Of a stretch of 64,000 nucleotides of DNA, positions 46,968-59,254 are shown piece after piece. The position numbers and the translations under genes are program-made. Under the pieces are notes generated by a model. That model did not search any database. It was not told the origin of the DNA and saw only the letters and a program-made list of their open reading frames with translations. The stretch is from Psoroptes ovis (Eukaryota > Arthropoda > Arachnida > Sarcoptiformes > Psoroptidae): NCBI GenBank assembly GCA_002943765.1, contig PQWQ01000014.1:496001-560000 (forward strand), in the 5' to 3' direction. Within the stretch, counting starts at the first letter, position 1. Each line of letters begins with the position of its first letter.

Positions 46968-47142
46968 ATATTTTACATCATCATACTCATTCATTCAGTA
47001 TTACATTCATTTAATTACTCAGTCTCATAATTATTTCTCATTCATTAATTTCATTTTGTAATTTTTAACATTTCTCTTTATTCCAAAGGTGCAAATGCCC
47101 TAGCAGTGCACCATTAAATAAATATATTATTATATTATTATT

Positions 47143-47156
47143 ATGTTTCGGCTCTT
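47143..47156. repeat. LINE target-site duplication, right copy
   Basis: ATGTTTCGGCTCTT, identical to 43655-43668. Confidence 0.9.
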
Positions 47157-47789
47157 AATTTTTCCATCCAATGTTCATCTCATAATGGTCGATGTGTAGG
47201 AACCGAAATTATTAATATTTTTTCATGATGATCAAAAATTGAATATTTAAATGGGAAAATGCGAAATGTATTAAATGAAATTGGAAATATGAAGCTTTTA
47301 AAGCTTCAGGCTTTTCATATACATTAAATCTGTCAAATAAATTTTTGACCAAAATGTGAATATTTTCTGTTTTGCAAAACAATAACCGAAATTTTTTCTT
47401 TCATTTCAAATGATTATTATCGTTATAATTTTATGTATTCAAATATTTTTATTTTGTGTCAATCTTGTCGCCATATTTCCACGAAAAATAATGGTGGTAA
47501 TGGCAATAAACAGTTTTGACAGTTGAATTTCAATTTGAAAAAAAATGAGAAGACCAAAATCATTATGAATTTATAAAATTTATGAATATGAAAATTTCTT
47601 ATATTCATGTAAAAAAAATTGATTCAATTTCTTTATGCATTTCATTGCTATGATTAGCAACATCTTCCACCAATAAATAATAAGTTGATAAATACTTCCA
47701 CCGATAAATACTTGATCAAATAAAATTAAATTTGAAAAATATATAATAATAATCATGATAATCGCAACATTAGAAAGGCTATTCTATAT

Positions 47790-48145
47790 TTAGGTTAGGT
47801 TGTGCAATGCTCGAATGTTGACTAGTTAGGTTAGGTTATGCTTTGCTTGAATGTTGGTGAGTTAGGTTAGGTTATGCTATGCTTGAATGTTGGTGAGTTA
47901 GGTTAGGTTATGCTATGCTTGAATGTTGGTGAGTTAGGTTAGGTTATGCCATGCTATGCTTGAATGTTGGTGAGTTAGGTTAGGTTATGCTATGCTTGAA
48001 TGTTGGTGAGTTAGGTTAGGTTATGCCATGCTATGCTTGAATGTTGGTGAGTTGGGTTAGGTTATGCTATGCTTGAATGTTGGTGAGTTGGGTTAGGTTT
48101 TGCCATGCTATGATTGAATGTTGGTGAGTTAGGTTAGGTCAGGTC
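47790..48145. repeat. 36/41-bp minisatellite containing TTAGGTTAGG
   Basis: About nine and a half units of TTAGGTTAGGTTATGCTATG followed by CTTGAATGTTGGTGAG, 36 bp long. Three units carry 5 extra bases (CCATG), giving 41 bp. Every unit starts with two TTAGG-like words, the arthropod telomere repeat, although the last full units have TTGGG. The first unit and the tail are diverged, and the central units are nearly identical, as expected from unequal exchange. Confidence 0.9.
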
Positions 48146-49497
48146 ATTTTTGTAGAAACTTTCCGGGAATTCATCAAGGTAGGTTTGTGAAAATTTCTGG
48201 AAAGTTTCTCGAAATTTTTTTTATTTTAAAACTGAAATTCATACCAAAATTTGGTCCAATTAAAAAAAAATATAGAATAATTTGTTCAATTTATGAAATG
48301 TCACAAGTTTTAAAGTTTTGATTCGGGGTTTCAAAATTAATTTCGGAATTTCGAAGTCAATTTTTACTGAAATTCAATGTTTATTCGATATGATTAAAAA
48401 TTTAATCATACACATTTTTTTTAAAAAATAAATGCCAATCAGAAAGCAATGATGAAAAATAGGAAAAAATAATGATGAAAATCTTAATTGGCACTTATAT
48501 TATTTTATATTATTGCTTCTTATATGCTGCAGTACAAAATGTTTTTATTATCACACTCAATTTTTTTTATATTTTATTTCGCCAGTTTTTTTTCATTTCT
48601 TAATAGCAATTCAAAATCAATGGACATTGCTTACAAAATTTCTTGGAATAAAATTTGTATTTCTTGTTAATTTTTTGTGCTTCTTCTGCATGTTATTTCA
48701 TTTCATTGTATGCTTATATTTCTCTGTATATATTTGTTATGTTAGTTTAAGCGGCACCCACACACACACAAACACACACAGTTGTATTGGCAATATCTTT
48801 AGCTCTATTATAAATATCGAAACTGTTATAAATTGAACTTTTTTTAAAAAAAAAGAAAAAAAATTGAATAGAAATCATTATTTTCAGAAAAACGAAGAAT
48901 AATAATGATAAGGATAAGAATTGACGACGGAAAATCCATATTTTTTTTGTTGGAACGCCATTTGTTGTTCGGTGGTGATGATCATTGGTTGGTGTGTGTG
49001 TGTTAGTGTGTGTGATCATTATTGAACACACACGCATACATAAATGTGTTGTTGCGAATCGGATCGTTACCATTGTTGACAATTTTTTGCTGAATTTGAA
49101 TCTTTTGTTATTATTATTATCGTTATTATTTGTTGCAATGATTCCAATGCCAAGTCATTTTTTTTTTTTTTTTGCTTTTGATTATTATTTGTTTGAATTC
49201 AAACAATAATAATCTTGTATTATTTTCATGATTATTATGTAATGTTAATATTTTCGCTTTGAATCGATTCATTGATTTCTTTATTTTATTTCAACTATTT
49301 TTTCTGATTTTTTTCCTCGCTTTTACTTTTTCGAATTTCTAGAGAAATGTTTTGATTTGAAGCAAAAGAAAAAATTTGCTTATTTATTTATTAGGGTCGT
49401 GATTTTGATCAAATCAATTGGATAATCAAAAGTGAGAAAAATAAAAGAAAAAAAAATTCATGGAAATGAAATTCATTTAAGTGAATATAAACATATA

Positions 49498-49577
49498 TTG
49501 GGTTGTCCGAAAAGTTCTGGCCGATTTTCATGAACAACTCTATCGAATAAGCGGAATGAACTTCTCGGACAACCTAA
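49498..49577 (+). mobile_element. Mariner-like 80-bp MITE, copy 7
   Basis: TTGGGTTGTCCGAAAAG with internal GGCCGATTTTCATGAACAAC and right end CTTCTCGGACAACCTAA, flanked by TA on both sides. Confidence 0.88.
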
Positions 49578-51109
49578 TATATTAATATGTGTGTTTTCAT
49601 TTCATTTCATTTCATTTCATTTTTGTTTTGTTGATTTCCTAGAAATGAAATGAAATGAAAAAAAAATAGGTGAAAATATAGTCAAATGAAATAATCAAAT
49701 GTAGAATAAAACGAGGGAAAAATTTGTGAACATTTTTTCCCCGATTAATTCTTCCATTTTTGACTATATATCTGCTGCTTGTTGTTGGTTGACTCTTCCA
49801 CAATTTCCGAAGCAGATTCCATTGGTATGCATTTTACAAGTTTTTTTCATTTTTGCACCAAAACAGCAAAACACCAAAAATACCAGCAAAACGCCAATCT
49901 AATTAGCTTAATTGACACACACACACACAAATTTTAATCTGCTTTAAAAGAATTTTTTTTTCATTTGAAAAAATAAATGGTCAAATGGATTTTCACTTCT
50001 CGTGAAAATTTTGAAATTCATGGGCGAATTGAAAAGAGAAATAATTGAATTCATTCATGATTATTCATGGATAAATTATTACCATTGCTATTATCATCGC
50101 ATATCATGTGATTCGACAGAACTTTTTTTGGTCAAATGAATCAACATTTTGAATTTAATTTTTGAATTTAAATTTTGAAAATTTTAATTGAAAAGAATTT
50201 TAAATTCACAAAATATTACTGGTGTGCCATCTTTGTGTGATCATTAAACGAATGGCCATAGAAATGGCCCTGGAAAATATTTTTTTTACATTTCCAAACT
50301 CGCCATTATCATTATGAATATGAGAGAGTGAATGTATTCTTAACTCTTTTATCACTCAAATAGAAATGAGAAAGAAGAAAAGTTTTTTTCAAACAAAATT
50401 ACTTTGATTATTACGATACGATAATTATCGTTAGTGATGTGCTGATGTTTCTCTTCATGTATTCATAATGTTTGGCCATCAAAGTGGCCATAGGTTGTTG
50501 GCGATGTTTGATTCGTTTGACTATCGAATGAAAGCTTTTTTTTTCTTCGAAGTTATTTTCAAGTGAAACACATTAATGCATTCATTTAACCTTTGATTTT
50601 CCTTTTTTATCTCTCGAAAAAGAAGGAATTTTTACAGTGTTTTTTTTTTCAAAGTATTTGCGTGTTTCAATACCATTTGTGAACCATGATTTGCTTTTGA
50701 TTCACTTGTAATCATATTAATGACAATTAACTAAGTATTTGAAGGAGAATGTTAATAAAATGAAAATTACCCTACAACAAATCTAATTCAATCACGAAAA
50801 AAAAATCGACCAAGAAAAATATCAAATAAAAAGTCAAAAGTTTATTATTAAATAATAAATTAAGGACCCAACAACAACAACTGTCCATTCAGTCATATAT
50901 AAAACATTATGTAACATGTTTTGTTTTCTTCATCTTTCGATCGAACATCCGAACACTTTGGGTAATCAATGTAATCATTTTTTTTGTCGTTGCTGCTGCT
51001 GATGCATTTCACCATTTCATTCATTCACCATTCATTCGTTTTTCTTTTTTTTTTTTTTTTTTTGGAGAACACAAAATTACTTCTTAGCCATTAGGCATCA
51101 TCATGTACA

Positions 51110-51114
<5 letters not shown>

Positions 51115-51147
<33 letters not shown>
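51115..51147. repeat. Poly-T run (about 33 bases)
   Basis: Long homopolymer 160 bp before MITE copy 8. Confidence 0.8.
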
Positions 51148-51148
<1 letters not shown>

Positions 51149-51306
51149 TTTGTTGACATTCCCTGTGATCAATGAATGTTTTTTTCGTGTACAATATTTT
51201 CCCGATGAATTTAGAGGGGAATTTGACTTTCAATTTCCATATGTGTTTGTAAGCTATTTGATGAATGCAAATATAAGCTGATTGGACAAACATATTTAGA
51301 GACATG

Positions 51307-51386
51307 TTAGGTTGTCCCATAAGTTCTTGCTGTTTTTTACGAGAAAAAAAATTTGAAAAACGGCAAGAACTTATGGGACAACCCAA
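51307..51386 (+). mobile_element. Mariner-like 80-bp MITE, copy 8 (hairpin type)
   Basis: TTAGGTTGTCCCATAAGTTC pairs with GAACTTATGGGACAACCCAA. The inner TTGCTGTTTTT and AAAAACGGCAA also pair, leaving a loop of roughly 15 bases; almost the whole element is a stem. Confidence 0.88.
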
Positions 51387-52135
51387 TATATTGATATGGC
51401 ATATTGAATATTGTTTGATAGCGAATGAATGAATGAATAAATGGAAAAAAAAATATCCGCTAAGCTAAAAAAAATTGTCCATTGTTTATTATCGACAATG
51501 GTGAAGGTATTTCGTTTTTTTTTTCGAAGGTTTCATCTGAATAATTTCGTTCTTTGCTTTTTTTTCCAGGGCCCAAAATATGAATATAATCATTTTCGAA
51601 AATGTTGAAATTTTTGCAGCTGCATTTGTCCATTCATTTTTTTTTTTTTTGATCCATTCACTGTATTTGAAATGAATTAATAATTAATCAATACATGTTG
51701 ACAATATACAATGATGTTTCTTTTTTTTCACCGTATTGTTGTGCTCATTCCTCCTCTATTTATCTCTTTAATAATAAATTATTTGATTCTGAATTTTGAA
51801 AAAAATGAAATTGCGATTAAAAAACAAAATGAAACAACAAAACGAATATAATATTTTGTAATAAAAAAAAAATTCCCGAACATAAATATTACAAAACTCA
51901 TGAACATTTGAACAATGGATTAAAATGTTATTCTTCATTTCGCTGGATCATTCAGTATTTCATTTCAAAATAAATAATTTTTTTTTTTTTTTTTTTGGTT
52001 AACATGAAACGATGAATTTTATTTTATTTTGCTCGATATTCCATTGTACAAAGCGATATTTAACAACAACGAAGGAAAAAAAATGAAAAAGAAGAATACA
52101 AAAATAAATTAGAGATAAGAGAGAGAACCTTGGGA

Positions 52136-52215
52136 TTAGGTTGTCCGGAAAGTTCTGATCGATTTTCATGAGCAACTCTATTGATTAAGCGGAAGAAACT
52201 TTTCGGACAACCTTT
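52136..52215 (+). mobile_element. Mariner-like 80-bp MITE, copy 9
   Basis: TTAGGTTGTCCGGAAAG with internal GATCGATTTTCATGAGCAAC, right end CTTTTCGGACAACC; the last bases (TTTTG) are altered. Confidence 0.85.
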
Positions 52216-53185
52216 TGTATAGAATAATAATGCTTTCGAAATTGCATCCATTTTTCATTATTATTCCATATAGTGATGTCCATTATAATTATGTTTTGGT
52301 GTGCTCAAAAAACCATTTCTTTTTCAATGATGAAAAAAAAGTACCAAAAAAAAAAAAAAAAAAAACATTAAATTTAATTTAATTGCATTCAAAACTATTT
52401 ATTCGTTCAATTCAATACAACAACAACAACGACAACAAAACATCAACACATTATGATTATTAACATTAAAAAGTAATGGATAAAGTTGTGCGTGAGTTGT
52501 GTGTTGGTGTGTGTGTGTTGGTGCATCTATGGACATGTTTGCTTTTTGGATTTTGTGTATTTTCACTTTTATTTTTTTTTTTCGATTTGAAACTTTTTAT
52601 TTTCAAAGTTTTTTATTTTTTTTGAAAAAAATAAAAACATAAATTCTTGTTAGAATTTTCCATCTCTTTTCTCTCATTGGCTCTCTCTATCGATATGATG
52701 ATGATATATATATGTGCATTGTGTATTAGCTATAGCCCTTGGTGTGTAACTGCAATATGTTATCGAATGTTTTTATAAATTCTGATTATCTGATTATATT
52801 TTTGAAATGAAATATTTCAAATATTTTTCTTTCTGAGTAAATTAGTGCGAACGTTGTTTCATTACTTTTGTTTTAGCAAATTTTCACCCGAAAAAAGGAT
52901 TGACAAGCTGATATTCTCTGAAGAATTCACTTGTTTATTTATTAATTTATATTTGTTATCCTTGTTTCCCAGTAGTTTTTTTTTTTGCTTTCATTCTAAG
53001 AATTCTAAGAGTGGAGGCGAAAAAAATAGGAAAAAATCATTGTGATTGTGAATAATTAAGATAAATTGCTATTGAAAAAGAGTGAGAGAGAGAGCGAGAG
53101 CGGGAAAAAATTGAATTAATGATATTAACCTTTGAATATTTCTCCTTTATTTTTTTTCTGTTTTTTGAACATTACTTGCTTATTA

Positions 53186-53265
53186 TTGGGTTGTCCCATA
53201 AGTTCTTGCCGTTTTTTAGATTTATTTTTATTTGAAAAACGGCAAAAACTTTGCGGACAACCTAA
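53186..53265 (+). mobile_element. Mariner-like 80-bp MITE, copy 10 (hairpin type)
   Basis: TTGGGTTGTCCCATAAG, inner TTGCCGTTTTT and AAAAACGGCAA, right end CTTTGCGGACAACCTAA; TA on both sides. Confidence 0.87.
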
Positions 53266-53847
53266 TACTACTAAATTAATCTATGAATCACTGATTTTTT
53301 TCCAATTTTTTCTTTTTTACAGAAATAGAAAAACAACACTTCAAAAGAAATCATTGTGCAAATTCATTGTTCGGTTGTTTTGTTTTTGGATCGATTCGAA
53401 ATTGTTACCATTCTTATTGTTATTAATTTTGTTTTATTTTGTTTTACAAAATACAAAGTTGTGAATATTATTATTATTATTATTATTATTATGACATTAA
53501 TTATATATCGACAAAATGAAAATACATTAAAGTGAAAAAAAGCAAGAAAACAAAAACAAAAATAAATATATTTGTGATTTGTGATGGATGATTGTTTTGT
53601 TTTTTGATTTGTTTATATTTATTTATTTATTTTTTTGTTCAATCTATTTTGTTTTGTTTTTTTTTTTGGTTCAGTGCCTATTTTATTTATTATAATGTAA
53701 TATTTACTCATTTATTATTTACTTTGAAAACATTTTATAAAATAATCATTATCGTCTATGATTGATTGTTATTTAAACTTTTAATGAATATGATACAATT
53801 TTCGACGGAAAAAAGTAAAAAGAAAATAAAAATCAAAAACATTATCG

Positions 53848-54777
53848 ATGATGACAAATCAACGGAAATTATCATCATCATCATCATCGTCATCATCAAT
53901 GGGAAGTAATAATCATCAACGACATCAACAGCATCAACAGCAACAACAACAAACAAACGATATTAATATGGCAATGAATAAAAATACACTCACTGTGAAT
54001 GGTAAAAGTAAATCATCATCATCATCATCATCCACAGCAACACCATCACTATCATCACCATTACAGGCATCATCATCATCATCACAACAACAAAATTCAT
54101 CTATCATCGAATCATCGACGAATCATTGTGTAGGTGTTAATGATAATAATAATAATCAAAATAATAATGATAATAATAATAGCAGCAATAACAGTGATGA
54201 TCATGCAGTGAAAACAACATTTCAACCAAATAATAACGATATGGTTAATAATGATAATAGCAATAGTGATATGATGAATACATCATCATCATCATCATCA
54301 TCGACAACATTAACAACAAATACAACAATATCGAATACAACAATCGCAACAACAAATACATCTACAAATGTATCGACTCATCATAATCATCAAAAACAAC
54401 AACAACAACAACAACAATCATCATTATCATCATCATCACCATCATCAACATCAACAATAAATACTACAACATCATCATCATCATCATCATCAGCAATAGC
54501 ACCAATTAATAATAATACGAATACAAATACAACTAATAATAATAATAATAATAATAATTATATTAATCATAATACAAACATAAATACAAATACGAATAAT
54601 AATAATTATTATTATCAATCAATGAAAGATACAACATTTACGAAAATATTTGTCGGCGGTTTACCATATCATACTAATGATAAATCATTACGACAATTTT
54701 TCGAAACATTTGGTGAAATTGAAGAAGCCGTAGTGATCACTGATCGTCAAACAGGAAAATCACGTGGATATGGATTT
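53848..54777 (+). CDS. RBM24/RBM38/SUP-12-like RRM protein, first visible coding exon (3' part not found)
   Basis: An open frame of 310 residues runs from ATG 53848 to a GT donor (TTT/GTAAGTTTT) at 54778. The first 260 residues are runs of Ser, Gln, Asn and Thr. The RRM starts at about residue 263: TFTKIFVGGLPYHTNDKSLR contains RNP2 (IFVGGL), then FGEIEEAVVITDRQTGKSRG, stopping at GYGF, half-way through RNP1 (KSRGYGFV). This matches RBM24, RBM38 and nematode SUP-12 closely. They bind GU-rich RNA and control splicing and mRNA stability, notably in muscle. The expected continuation (VTM.DR...) was not found downstream, so the next exon is probably beyond the right edge. The disordered N-terminus is much longer than in vertebrates (about 10 residues). 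A start closer to the RRM is possible. Confidence 0.85.
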
Positions 54778-55605
54778 GTAAGTTTTATTTTTTCATTTTT
54801 TTATTATTTTTGTCTTTATTTGTTTTCCTACTATTTTGATTTCCCTAAAAAAATATACATGAATCAATCCATTTTTTTTTCTTGTGTCACGAAAATTAAT
54901 AAATTCACGATTATTTGTGTGAATGAAACGATGATGATGATGAAAATATTAATAACGACTATGAGTGTGAGAGAGAGAGCGGGAATCGATTCAAATATTC
55001 TTTCAAAACTTTCTTTTCCGCTCTCACTCACTCTCTATTTCAGTTTCACATTTATACACAAACATTGTCATAAGTGTTTACCAAGAATCGATTTATTTTA
55101 TTTTTATTTCCATTTTTTTTTTCTATTTCTATTTTTATAATAATAATAATAATGTTTCACACTATTTTGAGCTCAAATCAATATAAATACGAAGAGAGAG
55201 AGAGAAATGAAGAGAAATATAAAATCTATCAATGAAGATGATGAAGAATAAGAAAAAGAAGAAAAAAAAATCCTTGATAGGATTAGATATTAATAATAAT
55301 AATAATAATAATTTCATTTGATTCGGTTCAATTCGATTCAATTCATTTTCAATTTCAAATTCTTTAATTTCATTCTATTGAATGTTCTATGTTCAATAAT
55401 TTATTTTTGAATTGTTTTGGTATCAAATTTGACATCATCACACGCAAACACATACAGACAAACACCCAATACACACACATTTGAAACATTTGGTTGATTG
55501 TGAAAATAAACAAGTGAAAAAATGTGAAATGAAGAATGAAAATAAAACAAAGAGAAAAATCGATGATAAATCGTTATGATTATAACATTCAATATAACGT
55601 TAATG

Positions 55606-55636
<31 letters not shown>

Positions 55637-55756
55637 TGAAAACATTTAAGCTTCTTATGGAATCTGTCTATTTATTTTTATTTTTATTTTTTTTTATTTT
55701 TCATTTCATCAATTTGTTTCAATGATTTCTTTCAATTTCTATGTGTTTTATTATTA

Positions 55757-55836
55757 TTAAGTTGACCGGAAAGTTCTTGCCGATTTTCATTAGCAACTCT
55801 ATTGATTAAGCGGAAGGAACTTTTCGGACAGCCTAA
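55757..55836 (+). mobile_element. Mariner-like 80-bp MITE, copy 11
   Basis: TTAAGTTGACCGGAAAG with internal TTGCCGATTTTCATTAGCAAC, right end CTTTTCGGACAGCCTAA, flanked by TA on both sides. Confidence 0.87.
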
Positions 55837-57724
55837 TAATAATTCTATTTTTTTTGGTTCAACGAAAGAAGAAATGAAAATAAAAAGTTTTCACATTTTT
55901 TTCTATTTTGTCATGTTTCAAAAATCGCTACCAAACACACATACACACACACACACATACACAGACATCGACATCGACAGATTCAAAACACATCCCAAAC
56001 ACAATGCAAACACAAACATTGAACTTTTCAGCATCACGTTCAATCATTCTCATGCCAAAAATGAAAAAAAAAGGCAAAAAAATGTGAAACAAATGAAAAT
56101 TTTCATTTTTTCCCCTTTCCCATTTTCCATTTTCGCAGCAATTACTGCCAAGCAATATCTTCACACACATTTTCAATTCGAAAATATATAATATTAATTT
56201 ATCAATGACAATTTTTTTCGATTTAATCGTTTTGTTTGATTCTTTTCAATTCTTCTTTTTTTGTTGATTTCTGCAATTTTTTTAATGTCAAATTCATTTT
56301 GTTCACTTCATTCATCGTGCATTTACCAATCATTCGTTGCAAACCCAATAATCCCAATCAAATGAAATAATGAAAATGAGATTATTTTCTAATTTTCAAT
56401 TCGTAGAAATGTGAAATGAAATGAAATGAAACAGAAGAATAATACGAATCGAAATGTTGAAGCGAGAACAATGGAAAACGAAAAATGAATTCTCATCATG
56501 TCTTTCATTGATTTTGACTATTTTGATTATTCTTCTCGATTTTTCATTCGAGAATATAATGATAATTATAATGATGATTATCATAATCAAATTGATTGAA
56601 TAATCAAAGTTATTTCTTCCATTTTCACCCAGCAAACAATAATTATGATATTGAGAATGACAATTATCATAGACAATTGTCCAAAATGTTTTCTGCCATT
56701 TTGTTTAATTTTTTGTTTGCCATTTCATTCATGATGTGACTGAACATTGATGATGCTAAACAAAGAAGATGAAGAAAATTTCCCATTTGAATGGATAATT
56801 TGATTGTTATTGTTGTAATTTATAAACAAATAAATAAATAAAGTAAAAATCTTAAACATTGTAACAACATTATGATAGTGAATATCATCAGCAATGATAA
56901 TTTTCAAAAGCAAATCGAAATGATATTTATCTATTTTGATGATATAACGATATGTAATTATCATGATTATAATTTCATTTGCACAGTAAATGAAGAGATG
57001 ACAAAACAACTACAAAACAACAACAACAATTGATTGACAAATAAATGGCAATCGTATGGCTCCATTATTTTACTGTATAGTATTTATTTTCTTTTCCATT
57101 ACAATGTGTGATAAATTTAGAGTAATTTCTTCCAAGTTTTTTATATTTGTAGTTTGTAATTCGACATATACTGTCAATTTTGAACATTTTTTTTTGTTTT
57201 GTTTTGTTTTGATATTTAACATGAATTTTGTCTCATTTCGAAACATTTCAAAAAAAAAAAAAAAAAAAAAATCCAGATGATAATGTCAGGGATTTTTTTC
57301 TTGTCATTTATCTATTTTAGTTTATTTTATAAAAAAGAATTAAAAATAATCAAAATTACATTCTATTTAATTGGCTATAGCCAATATATAAGTAGATATA
57401 AAATTGTATTTAATGGGGTAAAAACAAAACGAAAAAAACTTTACAAATGATATTTATTAAATTATGGGTGTGCGTACTGTCTATTACAATAAATCGCTGT
57501 AAATCAACCAGGTTTGTAAATACGTTGGTATTTTCAATTCAATTGAAATATTGAAAGATTGAAAATTAAGAATTCGAAAAAGAAATGATTCAGAATATTG
57601 AATTTATCTCATAAATATTCGTGAATATATCATCAAAATAAATAATTTATACAGAAAACAAACAGTTTTATGTTTCAATTTTTGCTTCGTAAATGTATGA
57701 ATAAACAAAGTTTAAACTCTAATC

Positions 57725-57911
57725 CAGTCATTCTCAACCTTTTTTTCGCCGCGGCACACTGAAAAAAGGAAAAGCCTTTATTTCCAAAATCTTGCGGCAC
57801 ACCAAGTAAGGGAATAGTAAAGGAATGAGTTAGATTTCCGAAATTTGGCGGCACTTTTTTGGAATCTGGCGGAACACTAAAGTGCCGCGGAACACCGGTT
57901 GAGAATGACTG
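57725..57911 (+). mobile_element. hAT-type MITE with 8-bp target-site duplication
   Basis: 187 bp with terminal inverted repeats CAGTCATTCTCAACC (left) and GGTTGAGAATGACTG (right), flanked by the perfect 8-bp duplication CTCTAATC (57717-57724 and 57912-57919). CAGT.. tips with TTCTCAACC and 8-bp duplications are typical of hAT elements. A second inner pair (GCCGCGGCAC and GTGCCGCGG) extends the pairing. It is clearly more G/C-rich than its surroundings and has no coding capacity. Confidence 0.92.
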
Positions 57912-58081
57912 CTCTAATCTAAATCCAAATTTAAATATAAAATTTTTTTTCATTATTCCATCCAAAAAACGATATCTCGTTGAACAAACATTGTTGAATC
58001 TGAAGCACTGGTCTAAAAAATGTTTCAAATTTGAAATTTTTATTCCATAGAAAATGAAACGAATGCAAGAATAATGAAACA

Positions 58082-58162
58082 TTAGGTTGTTCATAAGTTC
58101 TTGCCGTTTTTTCAAATGAAAAAAAAATTTAAAAAACGGCAAGAACTTATGAGACAGCCCAA
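58082..58162 (+). mobile_element. Mariner-like MITE, copy 12 (hairpin type)
   Basis: TTAGGTTGTTCATAAGTTC pairs with GAACTTATGAGACAGCCCAA; inner TTGCCGTTTTTTC and AAAAAACGGCAA pair too. It is 81 bp, with TA only on the right. Confidence 0.85.
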
Positions 58163-59006
58163 TAAAATAAAATAATGTCAAATTATTCGGTTTTTTATTT
58201 TTTCAAGAAAAATTTCTATCATTTTTCATTATTCACTACCATAGCCTTTTCTATTATTATTTGTTGTATTCAAATATTTAAACTAAAGAAAATATTCAAG
58301 AGTTTTTCATTTATGTCCTTCAATTTTTTTTTCTTTTCTTATTTGATATTCAATATCTTCATTTATGTTCTTGAATTTTTTTTACAATTTTTTCCTACAT
58401 TAAATTTTGAAAAGAAGAATTGAAGCTCAATTTTCAAATGTATTTTCGGGTGTGTGTGTGTGTTGATGTGTATTTTTCTTCCTTTTTTTTCTTGAATAAT
58501 ATTAAGTTGATATTTCATGAAATAAGAAAGAAAATGAAAACATTATTTCCTTTTATTTCAATTTGAAATTTTTTGAAGAAAAATTTTCCTGAATTGTTTT
58601 CTTTATTGTTGTTGAAATTTGAATTTGTAGAATTTGTACCAAAGACCAGAAAATAATGTTGTTGAAAAATAATGGTAAAATATTCAAGTTTCATTTCAGT
58701 TTTTCATTCGAAAAAAAAAATTTTCAAATTTAAAAATTCTCCAATTCCAATTGATTATTGTGTTCGTTTGTATGTTTGGATTCGTTTGTGTTTGTGTGTT
58801 TCATTAAATATGATGATTTTTTTTTCATTGTTGAAAATGGAAATAAAATGTTTTTGAAGAGGAAAAAAATCAATTTTTTCCTCTCTCAATTCATTCTTAT
58901 TCTATAGTCTTGTCACTAATATACAACAAAATTTTGCAATTTTGAATTCAATTTTCCATAGAAACATTTTATTTTATTTTTTTCGTAGTTCCATTTTCAA
59001 TTTTTT

Positions 59007-59254
59007 TGGAAACAATAAGTTAATCATTTATTTATCAAATTAAACAAAAATACTTAATGTGAACAAATTAAAAAACACAATCATTTAGACACATTTTCAT
59101 TGAGCATTTCGTTTCATATTAACATTTTAACATCATTTTTCTTTCTTAAAAAAAAAAAAAAACAACTTGAAAAATAAACATACTAATGTGGCGTTTTTAT
59201 ATTTTTTTTTTGTTTGTTTTTTTCGATCACTGTCATCGGTCAATATTTTCACCA
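59007..59254 (-). repeat. Pao/BEL LTR (3' LTR of the element)
   Basis: 248 bp. In element orientation it begins TGGTGAAAATATTGACC and ends TTGTTTCCA (TG...CA). As far as I can read, it is identical to the 5' LTR apart from an A-run of 15 here versus 20 there. Confidence 0.93.

Larger units (their letters stand above)
43669..47142 (+). mobile_element. 5'-truncated non-LTR retrotransposon (Jockey/R1-like LINE)
   Basis: A 3.47-kb insertion flanked by a perfect 14-bp target-site duplication. It has the C-terminal fragment of an ORF1, a full ORF2 with endonuclease and reverse transcriptase, a 3' UTR of about 150 bp and an A/T-rich tail (AAATAAATATATTATT...). The sense strand is rich in A and C and uses C-ending codons freely, unlike the T/A-ending host genes, which marks it as foreign in composition. 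It is 5'-truncated inside ORF1, the usual product of incomplete target-primed reverse transcription. Clade is suggested by the endonuclease type and the C-terminal Cys-rich motif, not by phylogeny. Confidence 0.93.
48146..53847. other. Gene-poor region upstream of the RRM gene
   Basis: No gene was recognised. It contains MITEs at 49498, 51307, 52136 and 53186, a long poly-T (about 51115-51147), GA-rich tracts (53085-53105) and other simple repeats. The right end should contain 5' UTR and promoter sequence of the RRM gene. Confidence 0.5.
54778..59006. other. Presumed intron of the RRM gene (left part)
   Basis: No exon matching the rest of the RRM was found. The region has A/T-rich sequence, GA/CT-rich tracts that face each other (54962-54983 and 55014-55034), ATA repeats (55602-55631), two mariner-like MITEs and one hAT-type MITE. 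Intron status is inferred from the split RRM. Confidence 0.45.

Noticed and set aside
57675..58181. Minus-strand 168-codon frame
   Set aside because: It is a translation through the hAT-type MITE and a mariner-like MITE; the apparent low-complexity end and gene-like length are accidental.
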